From: Piper betle
Lineage: Eukaryota; Streptophyta; Magnoliopsida; Piperales; Piperaceae
Assembly: GCA_033002965.1 (NCBI GenBank)
Contig: JAURVB010013997.1
Span: forward strand, 124,001 to 188,000
Direction: 5' to 3'
Length of the DNA: 64,000 nt
Every line of letters starts with the position of its first letter. The stretch's first letter is position 1. Under the pieces are notes generated by a model, which did not search any database, was not told the origin of the DNA, and saw only the letters and a program-made list of their open reading frames with translations. Of this stretch, positions 24,421 to 35,679 are shown piece by piece. A program made the translations under genes and the position numbers.

Positions 24421-25220
24421 TTTATTGCACCTAAACATCTAATGGATTATTGAATTGGCTGTATACCTCCTTCTGAAGTTTTCTTTTTCCCTCGTACTTC
24501 ATCTTTTTATTCTTTCATTTCAACTTTGTTTTCCTTCCCTTCGAAATTCTTTTTTTTGCAATTTAAAATTCCTCTAATTTTCAAATTGCTAGTTATCCCC
24601 AATTCTATTGCATATTATATCAACATAGGTCAGGCTCGTCCAGCCCAAAGAACATCTACCCTTGCGCTCGCATCCTCCTATATGTTTGGGTCTAGGCCAA
24701 GCCACATAAAGGGCGAGCTTGGGCCGGTCCATTCGAAAATTGGGTGGGCCACCCTAGCCCACATGACATCCCTAGCCATAAAAGCCATCAGGTAGTTGAC
24801 AAGTGTTAGTGAAGACACACTAACATGAGTGAGAGCTAACTACAAATACTTATCTAGGAGATAATCAAATACCTACAATCCTTTAGGTCATGTAAAGATC
24901 ATAAGTATAGATAATTAGTAGCGAAAATGATTTAAAGAATTAAATACAAATAATGAATATGTAAGTAAGACCAAATAGGCAAGGGAGACAATAGAGGGTG
25001 TGTGTGGAAAACACTTCAAATTTAATTCTAAATTATTATTTGTGTTGGTAAACAAGTCAAACCATACAAGTAGTAGATAGCCTTGGATTTGTAATATCTT
25101 AACTTCCATTCGCGACCAAGGTAGAACTTAAGAAAGTTAAAGAGATGAGCAAACAAGTGTACCATCGAATAAACATAACCACACAATAAAAGAGAATGGA
25201 GAGAGGATTTTTCAAAGAGG
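24421..25220. other. Unassigned sequence with hAT-like terminal fragment
   Basis: At about 24622-24774 the minus strand begins TAGGGATGTCATGTGGG and is rich in GGCC/GGGC words, as in ends of many plant hAT elements. The opposite end was not found, so it may be a truncated MITE. The rest shows no gene. Confidence 0.35.
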
Positions 25221-25225
25221 TTCCC

Positions 25226-26556
25226 TAATAGGAATTTTATGTAATGGCAAGTGTATCAATCATGATCAAGTAATATAATGATAATTAGATTATTATTCCT
25301 ACGGAAAATAGTTATTTACTCAACTAGAATTATCAAACAAAATTATCTTGAGCAAGAGAAAATAATTTTTTAATGATTTTTATCTATCTAAATTATAATC
25401 TAAAATTGCATCTAGAATAAAAATAAAACAAGGGCTAATCTAAGAATTTAGTTTCTCAAGATGTGAATACTACGCTAAAGAATTGAATCCTCTCAAACCA
25501 ATTTATTAACAAAATCACTTTAATCATGAAATTAATTATTACATTTCATCAGATGGTAGAATTTCTATTATATAATTACCCATTTCAGTGCACTAATTAA
25601 TTAGACTAAATATCCTCAATGTTGGAAACCTATTTTAATATTAATAAAAATATTAAACATAACAAAACACAATTCTCATGAAAAAATAGTAATTAAGTTT
25701 ATATTAATATAATTATTAAGACATTGGTCAAAGGTTCATCTCCTCTCTATCATATAAAATATACTCAATAAAATAAAAAAATAAAACCTTAAAATAAAGA
25801 ATACTTGAAGGATTCATAATAATAAAACTAATAAACCACAAAAGAGATTAAAAAAACTTAATTTGAATCACTCCTTTTTTACTAGTCAATTTCCTCCTTT
25901 TAATCTACCTTTGAGAATTTTAAAAACTTTTGAGAAGAACCTCCAAAGAGAAGACAAAATATGAGAAAAGAATCTTCAATCATTTATGAATAATTCTTTT
26001 ATATTTAAAAATATTGGATTTAAATCAATTTAAAAAATTTAGAATTTTCTAATTTTTAATACCGCGTGAAGGCCGTTGGCTCAAAATGCAAATACATCGC
26101 CGTGGCGCTCACTTTTTTAACGTCACAAACTTCTTTAGTATTTTTCCCAAACAGGTCCTATCGTTTTGAAATTAACGGGTTTAGGTGCTTCCACCTTCAA
26201 GCTATTAAAACTTATTTTCCATAATGACTGTTTAGGGACTCTTCAAACAAATGAAAGATTGATTCTTCAAAATCGACAAATGAGGATTTTTCACTATTAA
26301 ATTAGTGTTTCTTCATTTCCCGGCACTTTCCTCTGGACGATTTTACTCCAACCTCCTATAAATATTAAACACATATTACAATTAAATTAATATTTTAATA
26401 TAACCACTAAAACTAAAATTTTGTAAATAAAAACTAAAATCACAAAAACTAATTAGAATCATTAAAAACATAATAAAAATACCAAAAAATCTCTAGAACT
26501 AAACACTATTAAGAACATAAGAATGAGTAAAACATACCTAAAATAGACAATTATTA
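25226..26556 (-). repeat. 3' LTR (minus orientation) of the gag-only element
   Basis: 1331 bp. Matches 28219-29734 along its length apart from an internal gap. The outer edge is set by the TTCCC duplication and the inner edge by the polypurine tract. Confidence 0.88.
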
Positions 26557-28218
26557 CACCCCCATACTTAGATTTTTGCTAATCCTTGAGCAAAATAAAA
26601 TAAAACAAAACAAAACCGGGATAAAACCAAGTATGAAAATCTATTCTTCACTTTACACAAATCATCTAACTAATAAAATCATACTTCACTTTACACAAAC
26701 CAAGTATGAAATTTACTCACTAATAAAACCAACATTAAAATAATGATAAAATCCTAATTCATGTCAATATTATCAAACAAAACAAAACATCTCACACTTG
26801 TCATCAGCATTTGACCAAGATTAATTAGTTAGATACTTTGTAATAAAATAAAGAGTAAATCCAACCTAACAAACAAATATTTAAAGAAAAAACTTAATCA
26901 CTAAGAAAATCCAACCTAAAATGAAAAATAAATAAATATAAAATTATATAAACGGTAGACTATACTAATAAACCAAAACAACTAAAGTCCTCCACCAAAC
27001 TCATACTAAGCTGCGTCCTCAATGCTTTAAAAAATATAATAAGCATTCAAATATAAAAGAAAAAATAAAAAATAAAAGCTTCCCTTGTAAAGCACAAAAT
27101 TTTGGGGTTAGAACTTGACAACTCCTCGTCCATTTGCATCATCACCAACTTACAAAATAAAAATAAAACTCGAGTGGTGTTTAATTTATAGTCTTCAGCC
27201 CGACTACTCATCATACTCAAAAAATTTTCATCTGCTTCTTATTATGTTTGTACATCCTCCCATCTAACCTAACTTTCAACCTCAAACCTCCATACAGTAG
27301 ACCATCACTCAGATCATAAGGCTCACGAGTCCTAGGCTTGAACGTTGGACAGATATTAAGGCAAAAAGAATCAAACCCAATTCTAGGTCCAGGGTCAAAA
27401 TCTGCCTTCTTATTCGTGCCTTCAAATTTCGACTTCACTTATTTATCATCAAACCACTCATCACTCTCACAATTCAGCAAAGAACATATTCCATTGACCA
27501 ATTTTATTTTTATACCATTCACCTCATCCTCCAAAACATATGAAGAAAAATCCTGACAATGATCACCTTCAAAATTCTCTTTTAACTCCTCCAACTGTTG
27601 CTCATTCGTCTTTTTGAGTTTGTGGCTGTTCTTCATCTTCAACATGCTCATCTAATTTTTCTTTCCCCTCTACGTTTTCAATCAACTCATCGTCAACCTT
27701 CTTGATAAATGCTTCTTTATTTTGTAACCATGCATCCTGATTTTGAAAGCTCAATTGAAATTTTTGACATTACATTTCATTTGATTGTATGGCTTTGGTC
27801 AAAACATCTTCCGACTCAAAATTTCCTAAACTATCTTCAAATCCATGTAGGTGATTGCACATTTCCTTGGTTCCATAAACAATTAGCATAGTCACGTCCT
27901 CCAGTGTCATAAATATAGATATGTGAATTTCCCCTATCAAAATTTGAAAACAAATCAATTTGTTCACAAATAGAAATATTGGATAAGAAGTTATTGGATC
28001 GGCATTCATGATTCGAGTGACTTCCTTGACAAAAATCACAAAAATAGTCTGTAATGGAAAGAAAAATCATCCATCTTCTTAATTTAGCACCTTCACTCCT
28101 ATATAAATAAATAAATAAATATTAGCTACTATACAAATATAAATACAACTCCTAAGATAACAAGTCTAAAAATTCTAATTGAAAAATAACATATTTCCTG
28201 AGAACAACACAAGAAACT
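26557..28218 (-). pseudogene. Internal region with gag-type zinc knuckle
   Basis: Minus-strand open stretches at 27837-28070, 27770-28039, 27439-27651 and 27217-27438 overlap or adjoin in different frames, as expected of one decayed ORF. The first carries CDFCQGSHSNHEC, a CX2CX3HX4C knuckle of the same form as in the Athila-like gag at 777-815. The following segments are acidic and end in a stretch with PRIGFDSFCLNICPTFKPR, which I do not recognise. No protease, RT or integrase motif is present. Confidence 0.7.
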
Positions 28219-29734
28219 TGATACAATTTTTTTGTAATGACAAGTGTATCAACCGTGATCAAATAATATAATGATAAGTAGAGCATCGTTCCCACGGAGG
28301 ATAGTTATTTACTCAATTAGAATTATCAAACAAAATTATTTAGAGCAAGAGAAAATTATTTTTTATGATTTTTATCTAACTAAAATATAATATAAAATTA
28401 AATCTATAATAAAAACACAGATAAAAATGAAACAAGGCCCAATCTACAAATTTAGTTTCTCAAGATCCGAATACTATGCTAAAGAATTAAATCCCCTTAA
28501 ACCAATTTATTGACAAAATAATTTTAATCATGGAATTAATTATTACACTTTATCTGACGGTAGAATTTCTATTATATAATTTACCTATTTTGGTGTACTA
28601 ATTAACTATATTAAATCTCCTCAACATTGGATGACCTTTTGGTACACTACCCTTTATTAATTTAATTTAATATGTATTAAGCTTCATGAATATCTTACTA
28701 TTAGAGTCAACTTTCGGTGCCACGGTGTATACGGACCCTATAAACTTCTTATTACTCCTAATCAAGACACTTATATTCAATTTATAGATGCATCTTATAG
28801 ATCCACACAGTTAGAGTATCATTAATTTATTATTCAATTAATTATTTAAAACACAGCTTCTCTACGATACCTCATTATGATTCAACAATTAACCAAATAA
28901 ATAAAAACATTAAACATAACAAAGTGCAACTCTCGTGAAAAAAATAATAATTAAATTCCAATCAATATAACTATTAAGTCATTGGTCTAAAGTTCATCTC
29001 CTCTTTTGCACAATAAAATCTACTCCATAAAATAAAAAAATAAAACAATAGAATAATAAATACTTGAACAATTCTAAATAATAGAATCAATAAAAACACA
29101 AAGAAGATAAGGAAATAAAATCTTTTTGAGTCGCTACTTTGAATCGTCAATCTTCACCTTTTAATCTGCCTTTGAAAAATCTAAAAACTTCAAGAAGAGC
29201 TTCTAAAAGAGAAAGAAAAGAAAAGGATCCCCAATTTCAGGGTTAAATAACTCTTTTATATTTAGAAGTACGGGAGTTTTCCTCAGTCACCTTTCGCATC
29301 TCAAACTTCTTTACTATTTTTCCCAAAATAGGTGCACTTTTCTGAAATAGATGGATGCAGGTGCTTTCATTTTCAAGCCCTTTAAGACTTGTTTTGATCA
29401 ATGACCGTTTACGGACTCTTTAAGCAATTTAAAGATTGATTCTTCAAAATTGACAAATGAGGGATTTCCTCTATTAAATTAGTTTTTCTCCGTTTCCCTC
29501 GCACTTTCCTCTTCACTACTCTTCTCCAATATCCTATAAATATTAAACAAATATTAAAATTAAATTAATATCCTAATATAATGCTAAAACTAAAATTTTG
29601 TAAATAAAAACTAAAATCATCAAAACTAATAAAAATCACTAAAAATACAATAAAAATACCAAAAAATCTCAAGAATAAAACATTATTAAGAACATAAAGA
29701 ACGGGTAATATATACCTAAAATAGACAATTATCA
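28219..29734 (-). repeat. 5' LTR (minus orientation) of the gag-only element
   Basis: 1516 bp. On the minus strand it begins TGATAATTGTC and ends TTGTATCA, with perfect TG/CA ends. It is longer than the partner LTR because it keeps a segment around 28640-28850. Confidence 0.88.
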
Positions 29735-29739
29735 TTCCC

Positions 29740-30889
29740 AACGGGTACATCCTCCTCTCTTTTAGGTCACTAAGCCCTTTGGTGAGTATATCTTTTGTAG
29801 CTCCAATAGGCAAGTACTTGTATCCTTATAAGCATCTAAGCTAAGACTCCTTCGCAAGCACTCGACACTTGTATCTTTACAAGCAACCAAGCTATAACTC
29901 TTTCACGATCACTCCACAAGTGCCTAGGAAACTTGTACTCTAAACAACTTTGAAGCCTTCAATAAGCCTTCCTCTACAAGCATACAAACAATCATGTTAG
30001 GACTCCTTATAAGTACTCCACGAGTGCAAGGGAAACTTGCACTCTAAATTGTTCCGAAATTCACCGAACTTCCAAACTCCTTGATCAGTTTTCAAAGTTC
30101 CTTCCAAAGACCCCTTCAGAAGTTGAATGTGCGACTAAATGCAAGCCAAACTTTGACTTCATCTTCAAACTACTCTCTTCATCAGCTAAATGTTTGAACA
30201 CTTTTCTTCTTGGCTACACTTCCATGTTTTGGTTGCCGAATGTTTGATTGAATGTTGGCCTAGCTATTGAACACTTCAACACTTTTCTTCTTTTGTTGGT
30301 GTGATTTTTCTTTTGGTTGCTTGGTTTTCTTAGCTCACACTTAGTGAGTCTAAGCAATGTTGTCTCATCAAAACAATATTCAACAGGCAAGCTAGCTGAG
30401 AGGGCACTGTAGGGCCCAATCAGGAGCAGCTCGTGGCGAGGGTAGGGCACAAGGGTAACACCTATATTTAAAAAGGGGGATGCAATATCTTCAAAAGAAA
30501 AAAGGGCAAGATTGCTCCCATCCTGTGTTTGAAACTTTTTTTACTTGTGTCCCCACATTTGCTATAAAACCCGAGCTTTTCGCTAGACAATTATAGTTTC
30601 AATTTGGTCTTGGCGCGGCCCTTTTCGTTGCATGCGATGTATGTTGTGGTATGTGCAAGTTACGACTTTAATCTCTGGTTGTGCTCGGTGCCATCCGGTT
30701 AGACAATACACTGTCTTAGCTTTTATTTTTGTTTTATTGAATCGATTCTAGATAAGTTTAGGACTATGTTTCTTGTGAGTCTAGATTACTTTCTATGGGA
30801 CCCACGCTATAGTTCCCAAGGTTGCCCCGACCACTTTAAGGTGAAAACTCTAAGTTTTAGAGTTTTGGGTCAACCCATACCTCATTAGG
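29740..30889. other. Unassigned intergenic sequence
   Basis: No gene is recognised. Around 29800-30080 short phrases such as 'aagcaactc', 'cacttgtatc' and 'ctccacaagtgc' recur irregularly, suggesting old repeat DNA. A minus-strand frame at 29565-29813 crosses the LTR edge and is not credible. Confidence 0.4.
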
Positions 30890-33800
30890 TATAACACCCA
30901 TACCTCTTTAGGTATGACATTTACCTATGAACTCACCAAATCATACCTTGGAGGTTGGAAGCTTTCCCTTTTTTAAAAAATCCACCCTTTCCTTCTCCTT
31001 TTTCATTCTTTTCCTCATCTTCTCCAACCCTCCTCCCTCTCCTTAGTCACTCATCTTCTTTCCTTGACCCTTTTTAGCTCTCTTCAAGTTCTCCAAGCCT
31101 AGCCAAGGATTAAGATTGTAGGTTTTGGGTTGGGAAGTCCCAAGAGACCTCCCCTTGGTTTGTTGGAGGTAAGCCCTTCTCCTCTCCTTACTTGTTGTGT
31201 GTGTTTGGTGCTAGATCTACCTAGGTTGCTATATTTTTGCTTTTTTGTATTATTTGCTCCTTGTAGAGGATCGAGTTATTCATAAATAGGTTGTATTTTC
31301 ATAATTTTTTCATATGTAAATTAATTGTAACATATTTTTAAATGCTCAGTGGCCACTGTTTTGCACAAATTTGGTAGAAAATTTATAAGTCATGTTCTAG
31401 AAGGACTTTTTCATTTTGGTTTACTTTTTTGTGTTCATGACATCAAGATCTACAACTTTGATGTTCATCTCTTTGTTTGATTGTCTTGTATGATGTAATA
31501 GAGGTGCAAAACATAGCAGAATGTGGTAGATTCAGGGTACAACCTGGTCGCACATTTCCACAATTTTTACACCTTGATGATGGTTATTGAAGATGTCCAC
31601 ATTGTGCATGATTGTTAATTTGCGTGTGGGCTTATTCATGTGAAATTTTCACACTAAGATAACCACTTAAAAAGAATGTTCAAAACCCCTAATTTTTTGG
31701 TGCATATATTGTGATGTCTATATGCCTTGCCATGCTCTGAGTTTGTAATTCCTTGTGAGGTAATTACAAGAGGTTAATAAAATATAAAAAATATTTTTGT
31801 TCTCATTAATTGTCTACTAGAAATCTGTAAGTTTTGGTTTAATTTGGAAATCATTTAAGTGACTAGTTTGATTGGTTATCCATGGTGTAGAGGAAAACAG
31901 GGTGAAACCCTTGTTTCCTAACTCTAGATATAAAATCAGGAAACCTAGAAAAATGGTGATGAAATAGTACAAAATTTCTCTCACATTTTAGGTTATGTCC
32001 CTATAATACTACATTAAAATTTGGGAGCATTTAGCTTGGTAGATCTTACGTTAGAATTTTCCAAATCCTAATAGGTCTACCTAGCTCTACAAATAACCTA
32101 GCCATAGAAATAACATAGCCAACACCTCCCATTTTCGAGTTCAGTTAGGCTCAAATACTTGGTGTTTGGACTTCAAAGCTTATTGCATTGTTTTGGATAT
32201 CACTACCCACTTACTCAAGCCCATTAGAAGTCTCCAAGCCTATATATAGTTAAATTGGAGCGCGGCTAGGAACACTGTTCCTAGCAACTTAGCCCAACTT
32301 TGATAGGCCTTGTTTACCATGTTGGCCCATGGGCTAGGACATGGTAATTTTTACACTAACCCCATTTAAGTGTCAGGCCTACTTGTTTGAATTTTAACCC
32401 ATTTAGACACCATTTAGACTGTCAAAAAGTGGTCAGTTAAGTCTGTTTGATGAAACCCTAAGTATGAGACTTTTCACTAAGAGTGCTTATAACACCAAAC
32501 ACTAATTAAGGTTACTAAATGAGGTTTAACACTCCATTAAGTAAAATAATTAAGTTAAGTGAGTTTTTTGATTAGTGAATATAAGGTGTTGCCACATTTT
32601 GTGTGCCGATGAGATCTGATCGTGATACGGGTTTCATCTCTTTACTAATGTATGCGGAGTGAGTTTGTCGACTTAAGACGATGAGCTTGACTCATCTAAG
32701 TCTACATGACTCTTCTGCTTTATCTTTGTTTGGCTCCATGAGATGAAGTTTTCACCGAGTCTTAGAAATAAGATGACGTCAACTACGTTTTATCAAATCC
32801 CTCTGATACCAGGTCATTTAGGTTAATTTTTTTGCAGTTTAATAAAACTTAAAGGATGAGATCCTTTGATGATTTTCAAACAGAAAGATTCAGCAAACTC
32901 ATGATATAAGCTCCTACCTAAGCCTACTATATAAGTATACTCAAATTTTTATGAATTACATTAGTACTCATTTACACCTTAAAGTAGAGCAATGTAAGTA
33001 TGATACAACAAATGTAATGCATTTTTCAAAATTGTGGCACTACCATTGTTCCAAGCTACTTAAGCACCATGGAAGATGATATATAAAGGATGTGAGGGCA
33101 TAAGGGTGAGTAACTATGAAGTTGTTGAGTGATCTAGTATTTTTTATGATATTTAACCGTGTCTACCCAAACTTATTCCCTTGTAATGTATTCTGAAAGT
33201 TTTATGAATTCTCGTGAGGATTAAGATAGTCATTCGTTAGTATTATTTATCAGTAGTTATTTTTAGACCAGTAATCAATTAAAAATTTTCCTATATGTAT
33301 CTAGGTATTTATTTATATATATGACTGACGAAAGTGTATAGATCGAGAAGCTCATAGCGAGGGATGGTACGATGTGTACGTACCTTGCTAAGTATTGTAT
33401 CAGATCTATGTATTGGGTTATATGACATATATATTTCGGGATTTTGGGAATTATATATTTTGGGAGCTATGGGTTATATGATTTATGTGGGCGAGTTCTC
33501 TAAATCCTGTATGTTGTGATGGACATGTTGCCTATGATGTGTGCTTTATTGATTTATTTTATTATTATCATGTAGGGTGTTAACTTTAGAGCACTTTAAC
33601 GATTGTTTGCAGGGTGCGTAAGTCTTAAAGTCCTAGAACATGTCGATGAGCAAGTTAGGTATGTGAAACATATTTGCATGCAGTTGTGTGTGTGCGATAG
33701 AGGAACGTAGATTGGAGGAACTTATGGTTCATACTGCTTAAAGGGTTCACATGAAGAGTGAGTGTTAGGGTATGATACCCTGGCACGCGATGATATCCTA

Positions 33801-34274
33801 TGTATTTAATTCTTATTTGCAGGGTATGTGGAGCAGGTAACCATGACTCAATGTTTATCTTATTGCAAGATTAGCATCATTTATGAATAAGTTACTCAAC
33901 TCAAAGGTTAAAACTAAGTATAAGAATAGGATTATGTATGAAAAGTTCAACCTCTTAGTTGTATTGGAGGTGTTGCCTTCATGTACCTCAGAGAGATTAT
34001 TGCATTTGTAAAGTAATCCTCTTAGTTATACAAAAGTGTTATCTCTCTTGTAACTCGAATTGCTCATATTAAGACCTTTAGGAGTAGGAGTATTCTTAAG
34101 GTAGTATGATCAGCACGAATTGTGTATGTAAGCACTGTAAGGTTACCATCTTAAGCTTCCTTGAGGGTTGAGATCTGCTTTTGTAAAGTTAGGACACTAG
34201 TAGTTCAACAAATAGTTTTCCGAATTATAATATCAAAATTCAATCCGTTCTTTGGGCCAAATTGGGGTGATGCA
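30890..34274 (+). repeat. Probable long LTR, chromovirus style
   Basis: The right edge, attggggtgatgca (34261-34274), resembles the GGGGTGTTACA end of family A. The left edge tataacaccc at 30890 resembles TGTAACACCC. Inside, a CT-rich leader (about 30965-31165) ends in a donor-like ggaggtaagccc. The blocks 'ggatgagatcctttgatgat' and a 'tactatataagt' TATA-like string (32830-32940) follow in the same order as in 11394-14295. There is no coding region and no matching target duplication, so the limits are uncertain. Confidence 0.4.
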
Positions 34275-35463
34275 CAATTTTTGTGTTGAGATAACTAAAT
34301 GCTAATGTGAACACCTCATTACAATAAGTATACAGAGGTCAATTGACCTAAAGTAGGCGCCAAGTTTAGCATTGTCAATGCTAAGGCATAATTTATTGAT
34401 TTTTAGTGGAAGAAGGTTAAAATTTATTAATTTTGGTTGCAATGGCCTAGTTTCAATAGTTGAGTATGATTAACAAGTTTAGAGAAATGTGCAAGAGAAG
34501 AATAAGAAAATGGAGTCTCAACTCTTTCTTGAAAATCTGCTTGGACAAAAAAAGAAAATGAAAAGTCTTTTTGAAAATCTTTATAACTAATTAGGAAATT
34601 GGTTCCTCAACAACAATGCATTGACATTGGCCCTAAGGCCATAGCCACTTGCCGATTTATCGGTGTTGAAGTAAAAAGTGTTTTAGGGTTTTCAAAGCTC
34701 ATCCACGGAAACCTCGCTCAAAGGATATTGGAGGATGAAAAACTAAATTTCACAAAGAGATATTGCTTATGTATAGTCGTAGAAGACAAGGCGAGTTTAT
34801 GCGATTTTACTCAACTTAAGCTTGATATTCAAGCAAGTCGAGCCCAGTTCAGCTCATATATAAGACCAAGCCAAGCCGATCCATAAAATTAGCTCAAATC
34901 ATCTTGGTGGGAAGCTTGGGCTCACATTTGAAAAGAACTATTGAGAGCCCAGGATAGGCTCTCACAATGGCTCTTAGTTGCCAACAGCTTTTGAAGACAC
35001 CCCGTTGTCCAACAAAAAAACCATAAATAACTTTCAGAGCCCCTCCAAACCTAATGTGATGGACAAGATTAATGTTTCGTATAATTGTATGTAAATATGA
35101 GGTGCCAATGTATTAGAGATGTAGTTACATCACTGTGTGAATATAGGTGCCAATGTAATAGAGATCTAATTATATCACCATGATATAATTTTATCCTTTT
35201 ATAATTTTTTCATAAATAAATATTTAATTTTATTAATTTTTAATCCTTATTTAATTTATTTTCTTTTAAAAATTCGAGCCATGACGACTTGAACTCAACT
35301 TCAGTTGGCTGAGCCATTGAGCTGAGTCGAGCTCATATTTTACCCTCACAATTTGAACTCGGCTATTAAGGCTTTGAGCTGAGGAGCCTAAGGCTCGACA
35401 AAAAATGGGTTCGGCTTGTCTCATCTGCCCAGTAGAAACCTCAGGGAAAAAATTTATAAAGGA
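34275..35463. other. Intergenic region upstream of the host gene
   Basis: No gene is seen. A direct duplication of about 45 bp (ggtgccaatgta(t/a)tagagat at 35101 and 35146) is visible. Segments rich in 'gagctc/gagcc' words at about 34840-34880 and 35270-35420 resemble hAT or MITE subterminal DNA, without definable ends. The plus-strand frame 34599-34886 has no recognised domain. Confidence 0.45.
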
Positions 35464-35471
35464 TATAAATA
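35464..35471 (+). promoter_or_regulatory. Candidate TATA box of the metal transporter gene
   Basis: tataaata lies about 210 bp upstream of the first ATG at 35680, in a position compatible with a plant core promoter and a 5' leader of about 180 nt. It is the only strong TATA-like string in the 250 bp upstream, but AT-rich DNA yields such strings by chance. Confidence 0.4.
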
Positions 35472-35679
35472 ACTCAATACAGAAATGACAAAAGACTAAT
35501 AAAACTAAACTGAGCAGGAAAGAGCTTGAATACCAAAACCCCTGAAGTGGGGTTCTGCAGCGCTAAGAATTTCCCCATCCCAGATTCTTCTCTTCCCTCC
35601 TTCCTTTAAAGAATTGCCCCCCATCCAAAACCCTAGCACCTCCACTCCTTAAACACCATTTCCATGGCCGCCCCATAGC

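Larger units (their letters stand above)
25226..29734 (-). mobile_element. Non-autonomous gag-only LTR retrotransposon (LARD/TR-GAG type)
   Basis: Direct repeats at 25226-26556 and 28219-29734 flank 1.66 kb of internal sequence. The whole is bounded by the 5 bp duplication TTCCC (25221-25225 and 29735-29739). On the minus strand the LTRs run T(G/A)ATAATTGTC to TATC/TA, and the internal region ends in the polypurine tract ctaagtatgggggtg (26557-26571), the same type as in the Athila-like element at position 6714. The internal region has a gag-type zinc knuckle but no polymerase, so it would depend on a relative in trans. The left LTR lacks about 200 bp present in the right one (around 28640-28850). 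Confidence 0.88.

Noticed and set aside
29565..29813. Minus-strand frame containing MPIGATKDILTKGLSDLKE, reminiscent of a Copia 'ADIFTK' motif
   Set aside because: It crosses the LTR edge and target duplication at 29734 and no other Copia pol motif is nearby; too short to call.
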